Both the position numbers and the translations under genes were made by a program. This document shows positions 1 to 7,511 of a stretch of 23,491 bases of DNA, piece by piece. The notes beneath the pieces are model-generated. The model did no database searches and was not told the origin of the DNA. It was given only the letters and a program-made list of their open reading frames with translations. The DNA is taken from contig CALFCS010000157.1 of the NCBI GenBank assembly GCA_937950565.1, positions 1 to 23,491 of the forward strand. Direction: 5' to 3'. The stretch's first letter is position 1, and every line of letters starts with the position of its first letter. The stretch comes from an uncultured Lachnospiraceae bacterium (lineage in GTDB: Bacteria; Bacillota; Clostridia; Lachnospirales; Lachnospiraceae).

Positions 1-3000
1 CTGTACCAGCCGGCGCTGCTACTGCCTGGCCACCCTGGAAGCCTGTTTCTGTATCATCAAATGAGAAATCAAGAAGTACCGTGCCTGCCGGAGTAGCGCC
101 GGATACCTCACCGAATACTTCCCACTCGCCGATACCAAATCCGGTTGCACCGGAACCATTTCTCGTAGGTGTCAGGCGAATCTGTGTCGTCTTAACCGGA
201 GCCGCAAATGTCGCAACATTCCAATAACGGTTGCCGTTGTTGATATAGCTTGCTTCATTCGTTGCAGCGGTATTTGACGTGCCATACTTCACACCGACAG
301 AATCAACGATTGCTCCACTTTCATCTGTCATTCCGGTAAGCTCTACCCAGCTGTCTGTCTCTGCATCATAATACTCTGCCTTACAGGATTTCGGGAACTT
401 CACGCCGCCGTTATCTGACCAGAACATGACACGCATGCCATAAAGGTCATATGGTTTTTCCCATGTCAGCGTAATCGTCTCCGTCTCTCCGCCCATTGCG
501 TATGTATTCCAGGTCATTGCCGGACCATCTGCCAGTTCTCCGTCGTTGACTTTCTTCGGAGCCAGCGCCTTATCCAGATATGGATTAACATAACTTGCAG
601 AAGCTGTTGCCTTCGGAGCCACATTGTTCTCTCTCGGGTCCTTCTTCGGCTCTACTTCAAACTCTGTCTCTGCTGTGAGTTCTCCATCTGCTGTTGTTGC
701 AGTTACCTTAATCGTTGCTTTACCAACTGCCTTACCTTCAACCTTTACGGTTGCAGCATTTGCTCCGCTGACAATCTTCACGCAGTCGCCTTCTGTGATT
801 TCCCACTTATAAGCTGTTGCCTCTCCACTTTTCAGTTTTGCAGTAAGCTCTGTAGTCTCACCAGGTGTGACAGGAGCGCCGCCCGTAATCATCAAATCAC
901 CAATTTCCAGATCTGTTGCATTTGTCCAGATCAGCATCTGGCTAGAACTGTTCTGTCCCTGTACACCATTGTCGCCACGGTTGTTCCATGCATAATATGG
1001 AACTGCCTGCAGCTTCGCAGTTGTTCCGTTCTGGCTGCCATCATTATACATTACATCGCCTGTAATCTCGACAACACCATTTAACAGATCTGCATTATAA
1101 GTTGCTGTAAGATCTGCACTTCTCGGAATCACAAATCTCAGCGGGCTGAAGTCTTCAATATCTTCGTTCAGCTGTGCATTGCCTGCTTTTTCCATACAAT
1201 ATACGATCGGTCCACGCTGTAATGCGATTCGTCCGGTATTATATGTTACATTCGGGTCTGCCTCTGTCATACGAACTTCCATCGGGATATTAATCGTAAT
1301 CACATTTGCACCCTGTGACCAGCTGCCGTTAATTGTTACATAACCGTTTTCAACCTTTGAAGTATCAATCTTTGTTCCATCTACATCGATAGAAACTGTC
1401 TTATCTTTCTGATCCTCTACCCATCCCGGGATACGGATCTTAACTGCCATATCCATAGCCTTTTCCGGAGTTACTGTAATCTTCACTGCTCCATCCCATG
1501 GATAATTGGTTTCCTGCTTAATCGCAACATTTGTTCCTTCTACATTTACACTACCCTCACTCTGGATGTACTGATTTACAAACAGGGTGTCAGCATGTAC
1601 GGTGTACATATACTCACTTACCTTTGCGATTGTACGCATCAGGTTCGGAGGACAGCACGCACATCCAAACCACTGGGAACGTGCATTTCCGCTTTCTACC
1701 TGAAGAAGCGTGGAATAATAGAATCTGTCACCGGTCAGGTTCTCACCTACCAGGATAGAATTGTAAAGGTTTCTCTCTACGACGTCTGCATATTTTGCAT
1801 CTTCATAGAGCAGGTTCATTCTTTCATTCCAGTTTGCTGCTGCAATCGCTGCACAGATCTCACAGTAAGACTGGTCGTTCGGGATTACATAGTCATCACC
1901 GAAACCTTCGGAATCAGAGCTCGGAGCTGTTGTTCCGATACCACCAGTAATATAAGTCTTTCTGTTCTCCACAGCATCCCAGATAGAACTTAAGGTCTTC
2001 ATGTATGTATTCTTTGTCGCTTCATCCTTGGTCAGGGAAGCTACATCTGTAGCGCCTGTATAATAATACATTGCACGTACGGAATGTCCTACTGCTGTCG
2101 TTTCGTTTGCAAATGCTGTCTTATCCTGAGAGTATGTGCCTCCATAATAACCACTGTCACGAAGGCTGGAGTTTTCTCCACGTCTGTCGATAAAGGTCTG
2201 TGCCATCTTCACATAATCATCTCCGGCACCTTTACCTTCATACTCTTCCGCCAGTTTTGCCATCTTTACAAGACCAAGTTCTACTTCTTCGTGTCCCGGT
2301 ACTTCATGACGCGGGCCGCCTTCTCCAAAGAGACCTACAATCTCATCTGCGAATCTCTTACCCACTACATAAAGGCTGTAATCCGGAGCGCCGATTTCTT
2401 CTCTGTAACGTGTGTATGCATCTACCGCTTCAAAGAAATGACCTGCGCAGTACATCTCATGGTTAGAGAACTCTCTCCAGCGATGTGTACCAGGTGCACC
2501 GCCGCCTGAATAGGATGAACTTCTCAATGTAAAGTGTGTATCAATGTAACCATCTGCATACTGTACCTGCTCAATCAGGGAAATCCAGTACGCAAGCTTC
2601 GCTTCCAGTTTCTGTCTCTGTGCCACCATCTCTTCACTTGTATCATCTTTGATTGCACACAGTGTATAAGAAATCGCCTCGATACTCTTATAAATATCGG
2701 AATCCTGGAATACATATCCAGAGAATGCATCGTAGGATTCCCCGTTCAGCTTCTTGATCGCATTCACAAAGTTCGGCTCTCCGCCGGATGCCTGCTCGAT
2801 CTCATAGATTGCCTTGTTCAGAGAATTCACTGCATTTACTTTCTGCTTCTGGCTCCAGAACTGATCCGTAAGCTTTACATTTTCAAATGTAACCGTTGTA
2901 TTTGCTACTGCTGCAACGGCCTTTTCATTTACGGTAATCTCTGCTTTTGCCTCATACTCTTGTCCAAGTACATTTACTTTTCCGTTTACCGTGAATGTGT

Positions 3001-4174
3001 TTCCCGCTGTCGCATATTGGCTTGCATCTACTGCATCCCAGGTAACCGGGCCGACAAGCTTGGAATCAAATGTCTCGCCAAGCTCCACATTATTATTTCT
3101 TGTTTTCCGGGATGGTGTCGGATCATCAAAAACAAGTCCTTTTGCCACAACCATCTTCGGCAGAATCGGAGCAACGCCTGCTGCGGTCTCCGTTACATAG
3201 GTTTCGATTCCCTCTATACCTTCTACCTTGATTGTTTTCTCAGCAGTCTTGGTAACGGTGTTTCCATCTTCAACATGTGAAACGGTCACCTTCAGGACTG
3301 CCTCACCACTGTTCATTGCCTTTACGGCAACGTTTGCTGCGTCATCCGCACCCTGAATGGAAATCACATCTGCTCCGGATGCTACTTCCCACTTATAAGT
3401 TACATCTGCAAGTCCTTCCGGAACTGTAGCTGCACTGTAAGTCGCATCTGCACCCTTTACAAGATTGCTCTCACCGTTTAACTTTGCTCCAAATAACACA
3501 TTTACATCTGCTCCAACTTCTTCACCAAATACTTCCCACTCACTGATACCAACGCCTGCACCGCTTTTATCACGTGAAATGAGCATTTGAAGAGAATTTG
3601 TATAGACCGGCTCATCAAATTTTACATAGTTCCATGTCTTGTTATTGCCATCTACACCATTGTTCACGGAAGTGTCGCATTCTACGCCAACCTCACTTGT
3701 AGCATTGCCATTTCCATCTGTCATTCCTGTAATGGTTTTGTACTCATCGCCATCCAGATAGGAAACCGTACATTTGCTCGGGAATACAACTCCACCGTCA
3801 TTGTATGCCCACCAAATGACACGCATACCGGTTACACGGTACCATGTATCCCATGTAAGCGTCGCATCCATCGGATAAGCATCGTCTGATACACCCCAGC
3901 TGTTCCAGCAAGTTGAAGTATTGCCAGTCGCCAGCTGACCATCATTCATTGCCGCCGCAGTAACGCCACCATAAATATTTACATGGCCCGCGCTTGCTGT
4001 TGCCTTCAGCGCAATGTTTTCCCCAAGGTCTTCTGCCTGGGCTTCTAATGTTGTGTCACTCTCAGGCGCCGCGCTTACAGTAAAGCCGGAAAGCATGGTT
4101 ATTACCATTGCCGCACTTAAGAGCATGGATAAAAATTTCCTTTTCAAACCTATACCTCCTTTTCTTTTTTTCAT
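1..4174 (-). CDS. Secreted multidomain GH127-type (DUF1680) beta-L-arabinofuranosidase, C-terminus off the window
   Basis: Predicted to release beta-L-arabinofuranose from plant glycans outside the cell. At least 1391 residues are in window in one uninterrupted frame. Order: basic, hydrophobic signal peptide (about 1-36, ending VSAA); discoidin/CBM32-like module (about 52-215); Ig-like module (about 217-312); Big_4-like module (about 315-425); GH127 catalytic domain (about 430-1075); another Ig-like module (about 1078-1175); second discoidin-like module (about 1182-1355), clearly related to the first (both have GMRV/RVMFW, VKFP, TGMTD and GEWEVFGE-type stretches); then the start of what may be a LamG-like domain. 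The active-site set of the HypBA1 family is present: E756 (SEGF, acid/base), E772 and C774 (CEIC), C840 and C841 (CACCPPN), the zinc ligands and Cys nucleophile. The E756-E772 spacing of 16 matches HypBA1 E322-E338. GH146 shares this fold, so exact family and linkage are uncertain. Any wall anchor lies outside the window. Confidence 0.9.
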   Translation of the reverse strand, partial: MKKRKGGIGLKRKFLSMLLSAAMVITMLSGFTVSAAPESDTTLEAQAEDLGENIALKATASAGHVNIYGGVTAAAMNDGQLATGNTSTCWNSWGVSDDAYPMDATLTWDTWYRVTGMRVIWWAYNDGGVVFPSKCTVSYLDGDEYKTITGMTDGNGNATSEVGVECDTSVNNGVDGNNKTWNYVKFDEPVYTNSLQMLISRDKSGAGVGISEWEVFGEEVGADVNVLFGAKLNGESNLVKGADATYSAATVPEGLADVTYKWEVASGADVISIQGADDAANVAVKAMNSGEAVLKVTVSHVEDGNTVTKTAEKTIKVEGIEGIETYVTETAAGVAPILPKMVVAKGLVFDDPTPSRKTRNNNVELGETFDSKLVGPVTWDAVDASQYATAGNTFTVNGKVNVLGQEYEAKAEITVNEKAVAAVANTTVTFENVKLTDQFWSQKQKVNAVNSLNKAIYEIEQASGGEPNFVNAIKKLNGESYDAFSGYVFQDSDIYKSIEAISYTLCAIKDDTSEEMVAQRQKLEAKLAYWISLIEQVQYADGYIDTHFTLRSSSYSGGGAPGTHRWREFSNHEMYCAGHFFEAVDAYTRYREEIGAPDYSLYVVGKRFADEIVGLFGEGGPRHEVPGHEEVELGLVKMAKLAEEYEGKGAGDDYVKMAQTFIDRRGENSSLRDSGYYGGTYSQDKTAFANETTAVGHSVRAMYYYTGATDVASLTKDEATKNTYMKTLSSIWDAVENRKTYITGGIGTTAPSSDSEGFGDDYVIPNDQSYCEICAAIAAANWNERMNLLYEDAKYADVVERNLYNSILVGENLTGDRFYYSTLLQVESGNARSQWFGCACCPPNLMRTIAKVSEYMYTVHADTLFVNQYIQSEGSVNVEGTNVAIKQETNYPWDGAVKITVTPEKAMDMAVKIRIPGWVEDQKDKTVSIDVDGTKIDTSKVENGYVTINGSWSQGANVITINIPMEVRMTEADPNVTYNTGRIALQRGPIVYCMEKAGNAQLNEDIEDFSPLRFVIPRSADLTATYNADLLNGVVEITGDVMYNDGSQNGTTAKLQAVPYYAWNNRGDNGVQGQNSSSQMLIWTNATDLEIGDLMITGGAPVTPGETTELTAKLKSGEATAYKWEITEGDCVKIVSGANAATVKVEGKAVGKATIKVTATTADGELTAETEFEVEPKKDPRENNVAPKATASASYVNPYLDKALAPKKVNDGELADGPAMTWNTYAMGGETETITLTWEKPYDLYGMRVMFWSDNGGVKFPKSCKAEYYDAETDSWVELTGMTDESGAIVDSVGVKYGTSNTAATNEASYINNGNRYWNVATFAAPVKTTQIRLTPTRNGSGATGFGIGEWEVFGEVSGATPAGTVLLDFSFDDTETGFQGGQAVAAPAGT

Positions 4175-4190
4175 AAGTTTCTCCTTTCTG
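4147..4190 (-). promoter_or_regulatory. Two tandem ribosome binding sites and alternative starts of the GH127 gene
   Basis: AAGGAG lies 6 nt before the ATG at 4174. Inside the first codons, a stronger AAAGGAGGT lies 6 nt before an in-frame TTG at 4147 (residue 10). Starting at 4147 gives a more compact signal peptide (KRKFLSMLLSAAMV...). Both starts are plausible; the ATG is kept as the primary call. Confidence 0.5.
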
Positions 4191-4197
4191 GTTTATT

Positions 4198-4254
4198 TGT
4201 GTGTCTCCACACATTCTTATTAATTATTATAAAAAATTTCCGCTTTTTCTGAAA
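4198..4254 (-). promoter_or_regulatory. Candidate promoter and leader hairpin of the GH127 gene
   Basis: On the minus strand, a perfect -10 TATAAT (4226-4231) is preceded at 17 bp by a poor -35, TTTCAG (4249-4254). A perfect 6-bp inverted repeat, TGTGTG-GAGA-CACACA (4198-4213), lies between the -10 and the ribosome binding site. It could be an operator or a leader hairpin. A weak -35 next to a perfect -10 often means activator dependence, but no activator gene is visible here. Confidence 0.4.
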
Positions 4255-4296
4255 CTCTAAAAATTTAAACTAGGTGGAGATTTTTAATATTTTCCC

Positions 4297-4326
4297 ACAA
4301 AAAAGATTCAGGAAAAATCCTGAACC
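4297..4326 (-). terminator. Rho-independent terminator of the ridA-mrp unit
   Basis: The minus strand forms a 9-bp stem, GGTTCAGGA / TCCTGAATC (one G-U pair), with a TTTT loop, followed directly by TTTTTTGTG. It begins 22 nt after the mrp stop. Confidence 0.8.
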
Positions 4327-4348
4327 TTTTTCGTCAATTTATACAATT

Positions 4349-5179
4349 CTAAAGAACGGAAACTGCCTCATCCAGATATGTGTTGCTGACCTCAGAGAAC
4401 TTCTCGCTCTCCACCGCCTCTGCAAGCTTCGCATCCACGGGCATCTTTCCAAGTACCGGAATTCCTAACTCCCCGGCCACTTCATCCACATGGCTTTCAC
4501 CAAATACCGGAATCTTCTTTCCGCAGTCCGGACATTCAAGATAACTGTAGTTTTCCACAATTCCAAGCACCGGAATTCCCATCTGCACTGCCATATAATA
4601 AGCTTTCTTTACAATCATCTGTACCAGATCCTGTGGAGAGGTAACAATCACTACTCCGTCTACCGGAAGTGACTGGAATACGGTAAGCGGCACATCGCCG
4701 GTTCCCGGAGGCATATCCACAAACAAATAATCCAGATCTCCCCAGATGACATCTGTCCAGAATTGTGTCACGACTCCTGCAATTACCGGTCCCCTCCAGA
4801 TAACCGGAGCGGATTCATCCGGAAGAAGAAGGTTGACTGACATAATCTTTGTTCCGTCTGCCGCCTCGCACGGGATGATTCCTTCCTCACTTCCTGATGC
4901 CTGCTCGTGCAGTCCGTACATTTTCGGAATGGATGGACCTGTCACATCTGCGTCCATAATTCCTACCGAAAATCCTTTTTCCCGCATTCTGCGTGCCAGA
5001 GATGCGGTTACCATAGATTTACCGACACCACCTTTTCCGCTGACAACACCAATCACCTTTTTAATATGGGAAAACTGGTTTGCCGGTTTTCTGAAATCCT
5101 GCGGCTTGCTGCTGCAAGAATCTGCATGTGAGCAGCCCGCACAGTCAGACGGGCTGCAGTTGTTCTGTTGTTCTTCCAT
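4349..5179 (-). CDS. mrp: Mrp/NBP35-type P-loop ATPase, iron-sulfur cluster carrier
   Basis: A cytosolic ATP-dependent scaffold or carrier that loads Fe-S clusters onto target proteins (Mrp/ApbC/NBP35 branch of the ParA/MinD superfamily). The 276-residue protein has a deviant Walker A, GKGGVGKS (48-55), the DADVTGPSIP switch region, the DMPPGTGD motif, and a C-terminal CPDC pair (C216, C219) that would bind the bridging cluster between subunits. The N-terminus has C8, C13, C16 and C22; the CX2CX5C part resembles the ferredoxin-like N-terminal site of eukaryotic/archaeal NBP35 and is absent from E. coli ApbC. The ATG at 5179 follows AGGAGGAG. It lies 39 bp downstream of ridA and is probably cotranscribed with it, ending at the 4297-4326 terminator. 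Confidence 0.93.
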   Translation of the reverse strand: MEEQQNNCSPSDCAGCSHADSCSSKPQDFRKPANQFSHIKKVIGVVSGKGGVGKSMVTASLARRMREKGFSVGIMDADVTGPSIPKMYGLHEQASGSEEGIIPCEAADGTKIMSVNLLLPDESAPVIWRGPVIAGVVTQFWTDVIWGDLDYLFVDMPPGTGDVPLTVFQSLPVDGVVIVTSPQDLVQMIVKKAYYMAVQMGIPVLGIVENYSYLECPDCGKKIPVFGESHVDEVAGELGIPVLGKMPVDAKLAEAVESEKFSEVSNTYLDEAVSVL

Positions 5180-5218
5180 AATCTTAACTCCTCCTGTTTT
5201 TTATTTCTTACAAAACCT

Positions 5219-5593
5219 TTACTTAACAGCGGCAATCACTTCTATTTCACAGAGCGCTCCCTTCGGAATCTCTTTAACTGCGAAACAGCTTCTTGCCGGT
5301 TTTGAAACAAAATATTTTGCATATACTTCATTAAAAGCCCCAAAATCTGCAATATCCGCGAGAAGACAGGTTGTTTTTAACACATGTGAAAAATCTGTTC
5401 CCGCTTCTTTTAACACCTCTTCGATATTTTTGCAGGCCTGCTCAGTCTGTCCTTCAATCGTATCCGAAGCAAGCTCTCCTGTCTCCGGAACAATGCCAAG
5501 CTGCCCCGCCGAATATAAGATTCCGGCATGTACATATGCCTGGGAATATGGTCCTAATGCCTCTGGCGCTTTTTCCGTTGCTATAATTTCCAT
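5219..5593 (-). CDS. ridA: RidA family enamine/imine deaminase
   Basis: Hydrolyses reactive enamine/imine intermediates, such as 2-aminoacrylate, released by PLP enzymes; the family works as a cytosolic trimer. The 124-residue length is typical. Family features include the GPYSQA motif (14-19), SAGQLG (28-33), the substrate carboxylate-binding arginine in PARSCFAV (R101), C103 and the conserved acidic residue in CEIEVIA (E116). The ATG at 5593 has a strong AGGAGGA site. It is the first gene of a two-gene unit with mrp and has its own promoter. Family assignment is secure; whether it is a true RidA or a Rid1-3 paralogue cannot be decided here. Confidence 0.93.
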   Translation of the reverse strand: MEIIATEKAPEALGPYSQAYVHAGILYSAGQLGIVPETGELASDTIEGQTEQACKNIEEVLKEAGTDFSHVLKTTCLLADIADFGAFNEVYAKYFVSKPARSCFAVKEIPKGALCEIEVIAAVK

Positions 5594-5624
5594 AATATCT
5601 TCCTCCTGTCATTTTCCCTTATTT

Positions 5625-5653
5625 ATCTTAACACACCCGGGATTACTTGTAAA
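5625..5653 (-). promoter_or_regulatory. Sigma-A-type promoter of ridA-mrp
   Basis: On the minus strand, TTTACA (-35, 5648-5653) and TAAGAT (-10, 5625-5630) are separated by 17 bp, about 30 bp upstream of the ridA start. It lies between the response regulator stop and ridA. No clear terminator for the regulator gene was seen in the same gap, so some readthrough is possible. Confidence 0.6.
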
Positions 5654-5687
5654 TCCGCTTTTCTCCTGCCTGGTCAGATGTAACCGT

Positions 5688-6314
5688 TCAGTCACGCCCG
5701 CCGGTCAGGTAATGTATCGCAAGCTGTGTCCGGTCTCTGAGTCCCAGCTTATCCAGCACATCACTGATATAATTTCTCACCGTTCCCTCACTTAAGAACA
5801 GCTCTGCAGCAATTTCCTTATTACTGAGACCCTCCGCCACAAGCCTTATCACTTCATATTCCTTTTCACTGATATCATGCAGGCGGTAATCAAACTTTTG
5901 CTTTTCTTGTAAAAGCTCCGGTAATCTGGCTGTAATCTCTGTTCCAAACACACTCTGTCCCATCTGTACCGCCTGGATTGCCGGAAGGATACTATGATAA
6001 TCCTGCTTTAAAATATATCCCTTCACACCGTATTTTAACGCTTTCACAATATATTCATCGTCGGAAAAAGTAGTAAGTAAGAGTATCTTTGCCTGAGGAT
6101 TTTCTTCTAATATTGTTTTTGCTGCGTCAAGTCCGCTTACCTGCTTCATCTGAATATCCATAAGCAGTACATCCGGCTGCTTTTCCCTGTATAAGGAGAC
6201 AGCCTCGCTTCCGTCATATCCAATCCCCTCTACCGTTACATCTTCCCCGGCTTCTAATATCGTTTTCAATGCGCCCGCAATAAACCTGTCATCATCTACA
6301 ATCACGATTCTCAT
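5688..6314 (-). CDS. NarL/FixJ-family response regulator
   Basis: Cytosolic DNA-binding partner of the adjacent kinase. The 208 residues comprise a receiver domain (about 1-120) with an acidic pocket D7/D8/D9, phosphoacceptor D53 (LLMDIQM), T81/T82 and K103, and a LuxR-type helix-turn-helix (about 143-205) with the EGLSNKEIAAELFLSEGTVRNY core. Its ATG overlaps the kinase stop by 4 bp (ATGA), so the two are translationally coupled. It faces away from a divergent ABC exporter operon, an arrangement resembling B. subtilis YvfTU/YvfRS or LiaSR-type cell-envelope systems. Its probable binding repeats are at 7416-7445 (inference). The inducing signal is unknown. Confidence 0.93.
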   Translation of the reverse strand: MRIVIVDDDRFIAGALKTILEAGEDVTVEGIGYDGSEAVSLYREKQPDVLLMDIQMKQVSGLDAAKTILEENPQAKILLLTTFSDDEYIVKALKYGVKGYILKQDYHSILPAIQAVQMGQSVFGTEITARLPELLQEKQKFDYRLHDISEKEYEVIRLVAEGLSNKEIAAELFLSEGTVRNYISDVLDKLGLRDRTQLAIHYLTGGRD

Positions 6315-7399
6315 ACTGCATTCTCCTTCCTGGGTACTGTTATAAAGACACGGAATCCTTTTCCGCAGTCAACCTGCATCGTTCCTCCCAACGCATAAAT
6401 CCGGTCTCTCATATTCTGAATCCCCATTCCCTGAGCGCCATTCTCTATCATGCTCCGCTCTTCCCCTGCGCTTCCATTATCCTCAATCACCAGCTGATAC
6501 AGCGCCGGATGCTCTCTTACCGTCACCTGCACTTCTGTTGCATTACTATGTTTTGCCACATTGTGCAGCGCTTCTTTTATAATTGCAATAAAACTGTATT
6601 TCACTTCCCGGGAAATCTGCTCTCCCATATCATATCTTAACTCTACCGGACAGAACCCATACTCCTTCACAATTCCTTCCAGAACCTCCTTCAAATTCAC
6701 CGAATCATCATGCAGATCATGGACGCTTTCCCGGATGTTCGTCATCGCTGTATTCAAGGTATCCTCTAGAGCCTTTAATGGCTCCTCCATCGTTTCCTCC
6801 TGGTTCACCGCCTTCATGGCTCCCACCATCAGGATTGCCCTGGACAGCATATGTCCCACATGATCGTGAATCTCTCTTGCAATACGGTTTCTTTCCTTTA
6901 AAGTAGCTGTATAAACCTCATAATCCTGGTTTTCAAGGAGTGTCTGGTTCTTCTCCTTTAACAAAAGTGTCAGCTCCGTGCTGTCATCCCTTGTCTTTTT
7001 AAATAAATCAGAAAGACTCTCATAGCTGCTGGTCCGCTCCCAGAGAAGAGCCGAAAAGGCCACTCCGATTCCAATGTGGATCAGAAAGCAGATTCCGGTA
7101 TCTTTATAAAACCAAAGGCTCATTCCGGCAATGACCGCTCCTGGAATATAGCACCGGTTCTTTAAGATACTATAAAATACTGCCGGAGTGAAAAGCAGGC
7201 ACTGCGGGCAGAAATACGCCGCTATAAGAAAGAAAACAGCAAATCCCTGATGCAGGCCATGGAAATATTCAATATTACTTATTGACACATAGATTAGTGT
7301 AATCAACAGCGCCACCACAAACGCAGTATCCGGCGGTGTATATAATAAAGAGGCCATACAGTATAACAGCAGAACTGCCTGATCAACTATCTGCTTCAT
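6311..7399 (-). CDS. NarL-type (HisKA_3) membrane sensor histidine kinase
   Basis: Sensor kinase for the adjacent regulator. The 362-residue protein has about five hydrophobic N-terminal segments (within about 8-120) with little extracytoplasmic sequence, a short coiled linker (about 135-170), the HisKA_3 dimerisation/phosphorylation motif REIHDHVGH with H178, and an HATPase domain (about 255-358) with N280 (N box, EALHNVAKHS), a DNG G1 motif (307-309) and GMGIQNM (G2). An upstream in-frame ATG at 7429 would add 10 residues but has no ribosome binding site. The ATG at 7399 is preceded by AAGGAGGAG and is chosen. The compact membrane sensor suggests intramembrane or transporter-linked sensing (inference). 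Confidence 0.92.
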   Translation of the reverse strand: MKQIVDQAVLLLYCMASLLYTPPDTAFVVALLITLIYVSISNIEYFHGLHQGFAVFFLIAAYFCPQCLLFTPAVFYSILKNRCYIPGAVIAGMSLWFYKDTGICFLIHIGIGVAFSALLWERTSSYESLSDLFKKTRDDSTELTLLLKEKNQTLLENQDYEVYTATLKERNRIAREIHDHVGHMLSRAILMVGAMKAVNQEETMEEPLKALEDTLNTAMTNIRESVHDLHDDSVNLKEVLEGIVKEYGFCPVELRYDMGEQISREVKYSFIAIIKEALHNVAKHSNATEVQVTVREHPALYQLVIEDNGSAGEERSMIENGAQGMGIQNMRDRIYALGGTMQVDCGKGFRVFITVPRKENAV

Positions 7400-7415
7400 C
7401 CGCGCTCTCCTCCTT

Positions 7416-7445
7416 ATGACATTTGTCATCTATCATTTGTGACAT
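7416..7445. promoter_or_regulatory. Candidate regulator-binding repeats between the kinase and ABC genes
   Basis: A 14-bp inverted repeat, ATGACA-TT-TGTCAT (7416-7429), is followed by a related element, ATCATTTGTGACAT (7432-7445). CATTTGT recurs exactly 14 bp apart (7420 and 7434). The elements fall about -43 to -72 from the candidate start of the ABC operon and in the 5' leader of the kinase gene. This would fit activation of the exporter and feedback on the kinase by the response regulator, but binding is inferred only from position. Confidence 0.45.
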
Positions 7446-7456
7446 CCAACACTACC

Positions 7457-7485
7457 ATTATATACGCGAAAATCTTATACTACAA
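7457..7485 (-). promoter_or_regulatory. Promoter of the kinase-regulator operon
   Basis: On the minus strand, TTGTAG (7480-7485), a 17-bp spacer and a perfect TATAAT (7457-7462) lie about 58 bp upstream of the kinase ATG. Confidence 0.55.
7476..7481 (+). promoter_or_regulatory. Candidate -10 element of the ABC exporter operon
   Basis: TATACT on the plus strand lies 30 bp before the ATPase start. No good -35 is seen at 16-18 bp, and the repeats at 7416-7445 lie just upstream. This is what an activator-dependent promoter would look like. An alternative pair is TTGTGA (7438-7443) and TATACG (7461-7466). Confidence 0.35.
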
Positions 7486-7511
7486 GTAACAAATAAAAAT
7501 GGAGGTGCTCT

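Noticed and set aside
624..4223. Many plus-strand open frames, the longest 2534-3280 (248 codons)
   Set aside because: They are antisense to one continuous GH127-type reading frame with intact domains and active-site residues; their products are Cys/Ile-rich and resemble no family.
4746..5795. Plus-strand open frame of 349 codons
   Set aside because: It runs antisense through mrp, ridA and the ridA promoter, with no ribosome binding site or recognisable domain.
7400..7429. Upstream ATG start of the sensor kinase
   Set aside because: The ten added codons contain the AAGGAGGAG site of the ATG at 7399, and the upstream ATG has no site of its own.
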